The position numbers and the translations under genes are program-made. Shown here piece after piece: positions 48,600 to 58,766 of a DNA stretch of 64,000 nt (its first letter is position 1; every line of letters starts with the position of its first letter). The DNA comes from Patiria pectinifera (lineage: Eukaryota; Echinodermata; Asteroidea; Valvatida; Asterinidae). The stretch lies in NCBI GenBank assembly GCA_029964075.1, contig CM057149.1:23574197-23638196 (forward strand), given 5' to 3'. The notes under the pieces were generated by a model. It was not told the DNA's origin. It made no database searches and saw only the letters and a list, made by a program, of their open reading frames with translations.

Positions 48600-48850
48600 T
48601 ATTTTTTTGTCGTTGTGGCCCAGTAATGGATTGGTATTGGATTATGTCCGGTATAATGTTTTGGCCCAGGATCGGTCCAGTATATAGAACAGCAGATACC
48701 GGTAAGTGATGGGACTGTTCCGTTGATGATACAAGCATGACATTTGGCACACAGTCAGAATATGTCATGAGAAAGATATTGGGATAGGGGGTCATCGCAG
48801 ATTTGTCCTTTGAAAAAAAAACAGGTAAAAAAGCAAAGGCAGCCATTTTG
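48600..48850 (-). repeat. Inverted partial copy of the 38.8-39.35 kb repeat
   Basis: On the minus strand it shares agacatactctgattgtgtgcc-like, catgcttgtatcatcaa and accggaca-type pieces with 39060-39250. It is truncated at both ends. Confidence 0.6.
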
Positions 48851-48859
48851 ATTTTTTTT

Positions 48860-49459
48860 TAAATTAATTGCTTGTTATTCTATACAAGGACACATCTGCC
48901 ATGGTCCAATCAGCCGTGTGGTCGCGGAGGCCGATTTCTAGAGGTTACGTTATACTTTATTTTGAATGAAACAACATACACACAGACATGTGGATGTTCG
49001 CAGGCGAAATCTTTGAAATTCAATTTCTCCCATTTGGAAGACCGTATCTTCATGCAGCTTTCAGGGTTTGTTTCCCTTATAATGATCCAACTATATGTGC
49101 TAAAAAATCGTTTTGATATGTCAGTACTTTTCGTTGAAATTGGAAAAAATATACCTGGTTACGTGCATTTTTAAAAGTTGTAGCACAGGTGTTTGCAATA
49201 TCTGGCAATCTTTTTAATATCCATTAGGATATGCAGTAAACATTTGCAGTTTCGCCTCCTTCCCGAACTATTAATTAATAAATATCACTCTTTTTGCCGG
49301 CTTCAATTGGTCGATACCGAGACCTACGCGAAGTCACGCCGAGTCACGCTAATGAATACCTGGCAGACAGCAAATTGGGCCAGTTCTGTTCGCACCGACA
49401 AAACGGTACCGGGCACGTTGTTGGATCATGATGGTGTGAATGACATATAATTTACTTTC
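48860..49459. other. Intergenic region without recognised gene
   Basis: The part near 49370-49420 (attgggccagttctgttcg...ggtaccgggca) again resembles the end of the 38.8-kb repeat. Nothing else recognised. Confidence 0.4.
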
Positions 49460-49830
49460 GCAGAACAGCAGGTGGTTGTGTGAAACAGTCGACGTTTGTG
49501 CCTGGCAAAAAAAATGTTGCTGCAGTCTAAGAATTGACATTAGCATCTTAGTTGTGCAACATAATTAAGTTAAGGAGTGGAAGGGGCAAAATAATGTGCA
49601 ACAGTTTCAACCCAAATTTTACAGGAAGTTAGCTTTTGGCAAATTCTAAATATCCCAGTTACGAGAGGAACGCTGTGGTTCAATGTGAGTTTATTTTGAC
49701 GTCCGCGGTCAACTACCTCTAATTATACGCCCAAAACAAGAAAATACAGCTTCAAACATAGGTCGTTTGAGTAGAGACAACAATCGTTAATTTGTTGTAA
49801 AGAAATTACTGCATGTTCACTTGGGAATAT
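49460..49830 (-). repeat. Lectin upstream flank without a lectin gene
   Basis: Shares agaacagcaggtggtt, gtgaaacagtcgacgtttgtgc, aatatcccagtta and the terminal gttcacttggg with the flanks at 35.38-35.86 kb and 47.56-48.01 kb. No lectin coding sequence lies where it would be expected. Weaker pieces of the same flank occur near 50340-50400 and 50470-50520. Confidence 0.55.
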
Positions 49831-50749
49831 CTGGAAGTTGTTCATGTGCGCCACGACTGGAAACCATCGGCCCGATTTTGAGTATGTTCCATTTCCCGAC
49901 ACAACTCTTTTTTTTTTTACTTTCAGACTAAATTCCATGACGCTGAAATGTATTTTCCACAGGTATATGAAAGTAATAGAGCAATACCTAATAGATTATG
50001 AGCTTAACATGGAGAAATTTGGCAATGATACATGTTACGCGGGATAGTTGGGGGAAATGTCGCCACTGTTTCTCGGACATAATTGAAGGTGGGGGGGGGG
50101 TCTAATAATTGTTTTGGGGGGGTCTAATAATTTTATATACGCGTACGGGAGACGCGGCTCCGAAAAAAAGCTGCCATTGCCTTGATTATTTTATCTGACA
50201 CACCATGGATAATTAATGTGCATTTTACATCAAAATAATGTCAAGATGTATAACGGTGGGTTTTGTAAAATAACCACACACTTTATAGTGATATAACGAG
50301 CTTGTTTTTCCGAGCCCGGTGATAACAATCTTGAAACTGAGGTTAAAGTTGAACCTTTCGGGAGTAGTGCCAGGCACAAACGTCGACCGTCTCGCAAGCA
50401 GCTGAAGTCAGAAAAGTTTGATCCTGATTGATGGTCTTGTTTACATGACATTGCTGACTTTCACAAAACAGTAAGCGGTTCTGTGAAACGGTGTCCGTTA
50501 GTGCTTGGCACTAAACTCAGTCCCAAGTATCAGCTGCCAATTGCTGCGTTGGTCTGCACGTACGACCCGGAAACGTACTACCGATTTCACGAGAAAACGA
50601 ATAAATAGGACTGGCGGCCTGTGAAATTATTCCGCTTGAAATTGTATCGTTGGGGAAAAAATACTCTGTGAGAAAGTAACCTCGAGGGCAAATTGTTTTA
50701 CATGCATTAGTAAATTCAGTTGGAAAACTTCAAAAAATATGCATATACG
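49831..50749. other. Intergenic region with G-runs
   Basis: No gene recognised. G-rich runs at 50090-50130, twice followed by tctaataatt. Confidence 0.4.
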
Positions 50750-51641
50750 TTTCCTGTTTTCCAAAAATTGGTGCCTATCCACTGAGTTGAACCTTTAACA
50801 AGGTGGTTATATTATGCGCCCTTCTGAAGATTTTGAGCAATTTTCTTACTCCAGACGAAAGAAAAAATGTCCCCAAAGCAAATGATCTTTACATACCTTT
50901 AACGATACGAGCGGCTTGAAGTATGTGGATCAAACACAATATTATACCTACAAGAAAAAACAATTCATGCAAAATTCTGTCGAAACGTCAGGACTTGAAA
51001 TACTGTCAGATTATATGTACTTTTTAATTATTTTCGTTTTGGTAGGTACTGTAGCGAAACCAAGGATTCCTCCAAAGTGCCCTATAAGCACTGTAGCTCG
51101 AAAGCCTGAATTCTAGAAACCTACAAAGAGAAGGCGATAAGAAGATATTACAGTTTTAGAAGTGGGAGGAAAACCCCCAACAAAATATTCTGGGGAACCG
51201 ACGGAATCAAGCAGAGACTGAAAACAAGGAATCGAGCCCAGGCCATAGCGGTGGAAGGCGATGAAACTACTCTATGTGTGCACCAACCTCATGACTCCCC
51301 CGACCTGAAGGGAGCCTTGGGGGGGGGGGGTGTTGAGGGTAGGAAGAGGGAAGGGGAGGGTAAGAAAGAAAACGAACCAATCGTATAGTACCCTTGTTTT
51401 GGGCTGTTTTGTTAACGTTTTGACAGCAAGTGTATGTAATCCTGATCTATTCACTGACGTGCAGTCTTAATTGTTTCTAGCTAGAGTTTCATGAGAAATT
51501 TAATGGGAGTCACGTACTCAGGTTAGCGCAGCAGTTCGTTCCTTGCCTTCGCTTCATCTTTCATGTGCGAGTTTTTTCCAGCCCTGGTCCACATGCCCGA
51601 TCCGATTGGGTTTTCAGTCCCTACCTGATTCCATGGGATTT

Positions 51642-52110
51642 AGGGGCGGCTTCAGGAATTTTTGCAGGCGGGGGAGGAGGGGGGGGTTCATCAGCAAATC
51701 AATGCTGAAATGTAGGCATGTTTTTGTGTCCGGACACTTGGCTCCGCAAAATCAATAGGATAGGGGAGGGGAGGGTGTGGGGGAGGGGAGGGGTGTGGGG
51801 GAGGGGAGGGGAGGGTGTGGGGGAGGGGGATGGGGGGTCGTACCATACCGTTATGTGGGCGCTGTTCAAATTCGACGATTATTAACACTATATAACAGGA
51901 TAGTGTCAAAAATACTATCGTAACCAAGCACGTTCTGTCCGTATTTTTTGTGCACAGGCGTATATTGATACCAGTATAATTGTTTTTGGGTTTCACAACA
52001 CAGCAAGGAGGGGGCAACATTTTTTTAATGAATTGATATGGGCAAAAAACACAATTTTTTTTACAGAGCTGGTTTTTTTTGTATAAACCCCCCCCCCCCC
52101 CACCCGCGCC
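51642..52110. mobile_element. 469-bp G-run element with 8-bp target duplication (hAT-like)
   Basis: TGGGATTT lies on both sides (51634-51641, 52111-52118), an exact 8-bp duplication. Ends aggggcggc and cccgcgcc form a short inverted repeat. The interior has a gggagggtgtgggggagg minisatellite at 51763-51832 and landmarks shared with the element at 41813. Absent from duplication unit 1. Confidence 0.8.
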
Positions 52111-53768
52111 TGGGATTTCACTAGAATATTTGATGTTTTTCCTCCCATCTCTACAACTGTAATTTATTCTCACTGTCTCCTCTGCAGGTTTCTTCTCTTA
52201 TGTCATGTAATAGACTGATAGGACAAACATGTGCAGTAGAGTGATCAAGACCAATATAGTTCTGTAGATATAGGCCTTAGAAAACTGCACCTTTAATGTG
52301 ACGTCACATATCTTATGATGTCCTTATCGTGACGTTACTTCAATGTTCATCTATAACACATCCTGGCTTAGGTACAAACAAACTTTCAACCTAATGTGCA
52401 TGTTATGCACAGGGTTATTAAAGAAAAAAAGAACAAGACACACACAGTTTGGGTATTGCAAAATCTTAACATTATAACATTTAATTAGTCAATCATTTCT
52501 TTTTGAATAATGCCTATACCACTCGTGTTTGTCACTATATTCACCATTGATTGATGACCATCTAATGGCTAGCGTTAATTTTGTTGAAGAGATGATTGTG
52601 TATACAGGCCCACCTTTGCAAACACCAATTCCAGATAAACACCACCAAAATCACAACCTTTTCACCACGACTGTCTCCAAAGCAAATACATATCTTGTAT
52701 CTTCCCAGCACTGCCTCGTTTCCCAATTTATCCCGTTTGCCCGCTACCTACCACCTGTCATGATTGTCTCAACAATTTCGATTTTAATTTCTTAAAGTAC
52801 AATTGCCAAACGCAGAACGTTTGTTACTAGTTCCACTATATTCACAATTTACGTTGATCAATAATTCAGTAGGCATTCTTGATTAGAGTATCTTTAGCGT
52901 AAGCCGATGTTTTCCGAGATTTTGGGAAATACACACTTTAATAAGCAGCTAGCTATTTGGTATATAACTTGAAGTTATTAGTTTTCATTACATAAGAAAC
53001 AATTCGCAAGTCATTAAAATTAATTACGCTAACTATCCAAGAGGCTTTTCTATACTACAAACAGCAGCTTTATGACAATATAATTTCATTAAGCAGCGGT
53101 CACTTCTTCATTCACCCCTAGCCTGTAAGCTCATAGGCCTTTTAAAAGATTATGAAGTTGGGTTCCAACATCAGTTCTAAACTCGCACAGAGTAAGTTGT
53201 GTTTCATCTTTTGTCCAAACTGTCAAGATCAAAAGAAGCTCATCAGGACAACAAGATTTAGCAAGGTAAAAATTTGAGTTATATATAGTTCCAATTCAAA
53301 GAAATGTTTATCATAGGTGGTCGAAACTGCTTCAGCCCTCCAAAAAGTCATTCGTTAAACCGTGAAGCGTTTTATCTGAAGTCTCATGACTGCTGAACAC
53401 AATGTAGGCTACATGTATATGCCAATGTTAGTTCATACAACCAGCTCCATTTGTAAGCAGTATGTATATCGTAGTTGCATTCCAGGTTAACGGCATGTAT
53501 CGTAGGCTATTAACAAGAAATTCGAAATCTCCATCAAGTGTTTTCGCTGCAGCGCATCCGAAATTAAGTGCGCCAGTTACTAACGTGGAACTTGAAGTTG
53601 TTCACAAGATTTTGTGTTCCTTATCAAGTCTTGATAGTGAGGTAGCGTTCTATCTTGACACGTGACTCATTTTGGTGCCTTGTGTTTGAGGAATATTTAA
53701 AAGGAACAATATGTGACAGTCAGAAGAGTTAGAAGTGGTCCCTTCAAAGTTGTCGCCCCTTTCTCGTT

Positions 53769-54269
53769 CTAATTAGCAGGCATCTTGCAAATGTATGGTA
53801 AGGTTGTGGGACAGGTGTAATCATTCCATACAACCTGATCCAGATCGGGGAGATTCATAAAATCTCCGCAGTCCTCACCGGATTCGTAGTCGTCCGGTTG
53901 TGGAGATTTCCAGGCGTTGTAGTAAAAGCCGGACCCGTCACTCCAGATGAAGCTTCCTTCGTTCGCCAGGTCGCTGAGGCCGATCCAGGCATGGTTTGCA
54001 AACGTTTGATCTTCGTTGGGCACCAAAGATGTTCTCCAAAGCTGTATCAAGAAGTCGTTCTCCCCGGAGCTGTGGATGGACGCCAGGTGCCCCTGGCCGT
54101 TACGGGTGAAGAACTCTCGGCAGTGCTCCTCGGCCGATTGCCAGGTCTTGGGAGGACCGAAGAAACGGTAGCAGTAGTTACCGTAGCGTGTCCAGAACGG
54201 TGGACAGTCATCCGCGGATACTAATCCAAGGACCAGAAAGAACATCACGCACAAAATCTTACAAGCCAT
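53769..54269 (-). CDS. Secreted C-type lectin, QPD type (lectin 4)
   Basis: 166 residues, intronless and intact. The signal peptide MACKILCVMFFLVLGLVSA is one residue shorter than in the others. Long-form CTLD with all six conserved cysteines, WIG core, QPD at 124-126 and WND at 148-150. Closest relative is lectin 3; differences cluster in the ligand-loop segment (SDLANEGSFIWSDGSGFYYNA). Secretion and calcium-dependent galactose-type binding are inferred from the family. It has the best TATA box of the cluster, and its 3' flank matches lectin 2. Confidence 0.93.
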   Translation of the reverse strand: MACKILCVMFFLVLGLVSADDCPPFWTRYGNYCYRFFGPPKTWQSAEEHCREFFTRNGQGHLASIHSSGENDFLIQLWRTSLVPNEDQTFANHAWIGLSDLANEGSFIWSDGSGFYYNAWKSPQPDDYESGEDCGDFMNLPDLDQVVWNDYTCPTTLPYICKMPAN

Positions 54270-54351
54270 GATGGTGATCTTTAAGTCAGTTTTGTTGTGT
54301 TCTCAGGTCAAGTTGCGGTGGATGAATGATCGGGAAACACGAAGCGTTCCT

Positions 54352-54361
54352 CTTTATATTC
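54352..54361 (-). promoter_or_regulatory. TATA box of lectin 4
   Basis: Minus-strand gaatataaag lies 83-92 bases before the ATG and is followed by aggaacgcttcg, as in lectin 2. Confidence 0.6.
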
Positions 54362-54582
54362 GTTTGCTACCCAATGTTCTTGGCCGCTATTGGCATCTAT
54401 CATTACTCTCTCGGGTATGTTTGAACCTGGTAGAATACTGTAATATTTCAGACCATAGATCTGAGGGCGCTAGTCATGCTTCCAGATAGTTCTCGAGTTC
54501 ATGTTGTTACTTTGTTAGGCAATAAAAGAGTAGCCGAAGTTGGAGGTCATCCCGACTCTACTTGAATCCACCACCTATTATG

Positions 54583-54596
54583 TGGTGGCAGCGCGG
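54583..54596 (+). promoter_or_regulatory. Candidate primer binding site of the gypsy element
   Basis: tggtggcagcgcgg begins with the TGG complementary to a tRNA CCA end and resembles the tRNA-Leu type site of the nested LTR element. It sits just after the presumed LTR end. Confidence 0.5.
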
Positions 54597-54869
54597 TTTT
54601 TGGTTAATTTTCTTACCTCGCCATTGACGCTACTGATTCATGTCATTAAAAAGGTCAGATCTTGACGCAAAAACGTGCCTTCATTTGTACGTAAATGGCT
54701 GAGTAATTACTGCATGTGTATGCATAGACTGTGTGCTACCTCTAGAACTATGGGGATTGCTACACAAACCCCATAGATAGGCATATCAACGCGAACCATG
54801 ATGGATACTATATCCTTAATAAACAGTCAACGACAGAAAAAAAATGGAGTTGAGTTTTGGATAATGGAT

Positions 54870-55660
54870 TAATAGCGTTCATCATGGACTTTCCTCCGTT
54901 GATGCACTACAACGCCGACGCACTTGCAGAAAATGTGGTAGACAACACGAATTATGCCCCGCCTACAACACAGCCTTTGATAACAGTGGAAAACGTAATC
55001 ACTGGAGAAATATGTGCAAAGCCCGACACCGGCAATCTGATGATTCAATGCGTGGCCGGCAAAACCAGCGTACTCCACGGGATACTCCTCGTCGCTCAAA
55101 ATCGCAGTCACGGTCCAAATGCAAGTGACGACAACGCCGTTCTCAACGCGTCATGCACATATGCTTGCAGACATGTGCCTCACCAAGAGGAGCCGTTGAT
55201 GTTCCATTCGAACAACTGACGCTTGATATTGTCTTATCTTTCATTCCTCCAAACACACGTAATCGCGACGAAGCCTACACTATAATGTCCAACTGCAACT
55301 AGTAAAGAATGCCGTATCATCAATCTACACGCGAAGGAGGAGCCTATAGACAAACACCATTCGCGTTCGCATTTATCGTCGAATGCATGTGCCCAAGTCA
55401 TGGATTTCCACGCAAAGGACATCTTGCTAATTCTGGTGCTTTTCTCAAGGCATACAACGGCACAAAATTAAGCAGTACGGCACACTGACTCTCCCATGCA
55501 AACACCCCCCCCCCCTCCATCAGAATGGCACAATACCGTGTTTCATGTCTTCGAGACTGATGGTCCGGCTATCATTCGTCTTTGCACAGCTCTTCAGTTG
55601 AACATTGTCGCTCTGAACAGTACTGTACGGTTGAATCGCATGCTCAGTTCGACGGAAACA
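54870..55660 (+). pseudogene. Gypsy gag zinc knuckle and protease region
   Basis: One frame near 54912-55015 gives a CRKCG...H...C type zinc knuckle followed by a second partial knuckle ending KRNHWRNMC. Pieces WHNTVFHVFETDGPAIIR (about 55510-55565) and AYNGT (about 55450) are typical of the Ty3/gypsy protease region. The expected catalytic DTG is not visible. Several frames are used, with stops. Confidence 0.6.
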
Positions 55661-55719
55661 TCAAGCCACAGCACTAATGCAGTTCGTTCAGTTGAGGAAC
55701 TAATCTCCACGTCCCAAGA

Positions 55720-56930
55720 ACAGTTTTATGCACTTGGAGATTTTCCGGATATATCACATCGTGCTTCGCGAAGGTGCACAACCTGTCGTACATGCACAAC
55801 GTAAAGTGCTCCATTCATCCCGCGATGAACTAAAGTCCGAGTTTGACAAGATGGAAGCACAGGGTGTGATCCGACGTGTGACTGAGCCCATCGATTGGGT
55901 TAGTAGCATCCCGATTTCGCGCAAAGCTTATTAACAAGGCACTCATACGATGGCATCATATAACACCAACTATAGAAGAGATCATGCACAAACTTGCCGG
56001 TGCAAAAATGTTCAGCAAAATGGACGCGAAGCACGGATACTGGTCTATCCACCTCGACGAGGACAGTTCACGTTTGACCACATTCAATAGCCTACGGTCG
56101 CTATTGCTACAAGGGGGTCCGCTCATAAGTCCGACGCCTCATAGGTCCGACGCCTCATAAATCCGACAAAATCGCATCCCCTAACCAAATAAAGGCCCAT
56201 TAGTCCGACGCCTCAAAGGTCCGACGCCTCATAAGTCCGACGCCTCATAGGTCCGACGCCTCATAAGTCCGACGCCTCATTAGTCCGACAACGTAAAAAC
56301 GAGGCGTTTAATTTGTCGGACTTATGAGGCGTCGGACTTATGAGGCGTCGGATCTATGAAGCGGAATTAATCAATTGTATGCCTCATAAGTCCGACGCCT
56401 CGTAAGTCCGAAATTTCGGACTTATGAGGCGTCGGACCTATGAGGCGTCGGACTTATGATACGGCCCCGCTACAAGCGCATGCCGTTTGAATTTGGCCTG
56501 CAGTTAGGCAAGTCAGGATATTTTTGATCGGATTGATCAAATTTGATGGCGTGATCGGAATCGCAGACGACAGTCTCATGACAAGAACCTTCGTAAGCTC
56601 ATGACCGTTGCTGCTGCAAACAGTCTGAAGTTTAACAGTGGCAAGTGCGCGATAAAGGATAAGCAAATCACATTCTTCGGAATGGCCGATGCGCAGGGTG
56701 TTCACCCTGACCCAGCTAATTAAGTGCATGCAATTAATACATGCCACCCCTCCCGACAAGACCCAGCTCCGTGAGTTCTCTGGAATGGTGACGTATTTAA
56801 GTCCATTCATCCAGCACTTGTCAAGCCATACTGCAGATTTGCGCGAGCTACTCCGTAATGACTGTGAGTATGTGTGGATTCCAAGCCACCAACGGTGCTT
56901 CGAGAAAGTCTGATCTGCGACTCTGCTACT
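55720..56930 (+). pseudogene. Gypsy reverse transcriptase, split by a MITE
   Basis: KSEFDKMEAQGVIRRVTEPI with DWVSSI (about 55830-55910) opens the RT domain. FSKMDAKHGYWSIHLDEDSS (about 56010-56070) covers the first catalytic Asp region. After the inserted 355-bp element come KRMPFEFG and pieces of the fingers and connection (CAIKDKQITFFG, near 56645-56680). The YxDD-type motif region is degraded. Frameshifts throughout. Confidence 0.7.
56114..56468. mobile_element. hAT-like MITE built from a 16-bp repeat in both orientations
   Basis: GCTACAAG flanks both sides exactly (56106-56113 and 56469-56476), an 8-bp target duplication. Ends ggggtccg and cggcccc are inverted. Inside, the left half is tandem tccgacgcctcatarg units and the right half is the same unit reversed (cttatgaggcgtcgga), with a spacer around 56285-56320 and an extra inverted turn near 56405. 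It lies in the RT coding region of the gypsy element. No coding capacity. Confidence 0.9.
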
Positions 56931-57177
56931 CTACGATATTTCGACCCCAACAAACCCACGACAAATCAGGTGGATGCATCGACAGGTGATTTGGATGCAA
57001 CCTTGATGCAAGAAGACGAACCAATTACATATTAAAGGCACTCAGTAGGCTGAGACAAGATACGCGAACATTGACAATGTTGGCGGTTGTTTTCGGTTGT
57101 GAGTGCTACCATATGGTAAACATTTCACGATCGAGTCTGACCACAAACCGCTTCAGATGATTCATCAGAAACTCTCA

Positions 57178-57265
57178 CGTCTGCACCACCTCGTCTCCAG
57201 AGTATGCTCATGTGTCTTCAGCTGAAGACACATGAGCATACGCTGGAGTCGAGGTGATGCAGACG
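57178..57265. repeat. 88-bp near-perfect palindrome inside gypsy RNase H region
   Basis: The sequence from cgtctgcaccacctcg to cttcag is followed directly by its reverse complement, centred at 57221/57222 (cagctg). The left half is the expected coding sequence (HHLVSRVC...), so the right half is an inverted duplication added during replication or repair. Confidence 0.9.
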
Positions 57266-57529
57266 TCATACAACTAATTCACTCTGCAATATCGGCCCGG
57301 CAAAGAGGCTCCAGTTGCTGACAGCTTGTCACGCTCTCCAACGACTGACGGTACACATTAGTCCGTTGGACATTCAGATAAACCTTGTGCAATTCACTGC
57401 CGATCGCCTTGAGATGTCAAACGCGAGACTGAACGAGATCCGATATTCCAGGAACTCAAACAGATCATCATATCCAGTTGGTCATATCGGATGAAGGATC
57501 CCCCAGTTCCCCTTCGACCATATTGGTCA

Positions 57530-57780
57530 TTTCACGATATGAGCTCGCAAAAAAAACCTGCTGATGGCATGCTTATGAAAGGATGTCGTGTTGTCATTCC
57601 TACAGCCATGCATTCACGCTGAACAAGCTGCATAAGGGTCATCAAGGTGCAACCAAGACAAAGCTCAGAGCGAAAGACACTGTCTATTGGCTCACTATGA
57701 ATCAGGACATAGATCATGGTGTGAGTCAATGCCCTATACATGTCAGGATTATAAGCAGATAAATGAAAGAAACACGCAGT
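57530..57780 (+). pseudogene. Gypsy integrase zinc-binding part
   Basis: LHKGHQGATKTKLRAKDTVY (about 57628-57690) followed by a segment with a C-x2-C pair (CPICQDY type, about 57730) is the H2C2 zinc-binding domain that starts gypsy integrases. The rest of the integrase resumes at about 61720 after foreign sequence. Confidence 0.7.
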
Positions 57781-58339
57781 CCAAATTTGTGTGTGACTAC
57801 ACGCCTCAGCCAAACGGTTTATTCAAAACATTTCTTCAAACTGTTACTCCGGCTACCGTTTTTCAATTGGGCCACCGGGTATTATTTCAATTGTGTAGCA
57901 CCAAATAATTTGTCAATATCCATATTGTAGCGGGATCCTACTGGGCTCTTGTCCGCCAAGTCCAGCAAAACGCAAGAAAAGGGGACAGACAGACGGGATT
58001 TCTAACTCTGAAGGAAGATCTCATTTATTTCGCCAAGCGGACTCTGCGGGCAACTTGCCGCACTGCTACCAGAACTGCAACTGATCAATTTCCAGCATAG
58101 ACATTAGCACAGTCTGAACAAATGTAGCAACTTTACCCAACCCTGGAATCCAGCCAAGTTCTTCCCGCGCAATTGAACAAAAGAACCCCACTTAGCCAAC
58201 CTATTTGTAGAGCCTATTTCCGGAGCGCGCGCTAGCAAGACCAAAAACCAGGTCAGGTGCGCGCCGCCGGAGCCCCTCCGCCGGAGCACTAGTGCTAAAA
58301 AGCATTGACAACAAATGTGTGCATAGACTGTCCGTTACA

Positions 58340-58352
58340 CTACCCCCTCCTT
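58340..58352 (-). promoter_or_regulatory. Polypurine tract of the LTR element
   Basis: Minus-strand aaggagggggtag lies directly before the 3' LTR start TGTAACGG, the expected position for plus-strand priming. Confidence 0.75.
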
Positions 58353-58404
58353 AAATTGGGCCTATTCTCCTGAATAGGGGCACATATACAACACATTTTA
58401 CATG

Positions 58405-58705
58405 AACTTTTTCTTTCTTTAACCCAACACTGGGTGTCCTCAAAGGATGTGGAGCAACGTTGATCTGGTCCCCAAAATGGTTACTAAGATCAAACATTAA
58501 TCCAGCAATCCATGATGACTACCTCTTCAACAGGGAAAACATTTTAGAAACAACATGAGAAATCAAACACTTTACTTTCTTTATCAATGGGTGTCCTCAA
58601 TGGAAGTTGATCAGCGTTGATTCTAGTCCCCAGACTGGTGCACAGAATCAAACAATGATACGACAAACCGTGACGACTAGCCTACCTTACAACAATTTCA
58701 ACACA
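58405..58705. repeat. Direct repeat of about 155 bp in the 3' region of the LTR element
   Basis: 58412-58530 and 58575-58690 share tttctttctt, gggtgtcctcaa, gttgat, tagtcccca-like and gatcaaacaatg-like blocks in order, at moderate divergence. Non-coding; its function is unknown. Confidence 0.55.
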
Positions 58706-58766
58706 TTCTTTTACAGTTTTTTCTTGTTCACTTCACTTGGAAACTGTCCTTTATGTCCTCAGTATT

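Larger units (their letters stand above)
50750..54360. repeat. Segmental duplication unit 2 (contains lectin 4)
   Basis: Counterpart of 44600-48010 (alignment given there). Beyond the lectin promoter the similarity to unit 1 fades, and the retrotransposon region begins. Confidence 0.8.

Noticed and set aside
56114-56468. CRISPR array (short regular repeats)
   Set aside because: The units are contiguous with no unique spacers, occur in both orientations, and lie within a transposon in a eukaryotic genome.
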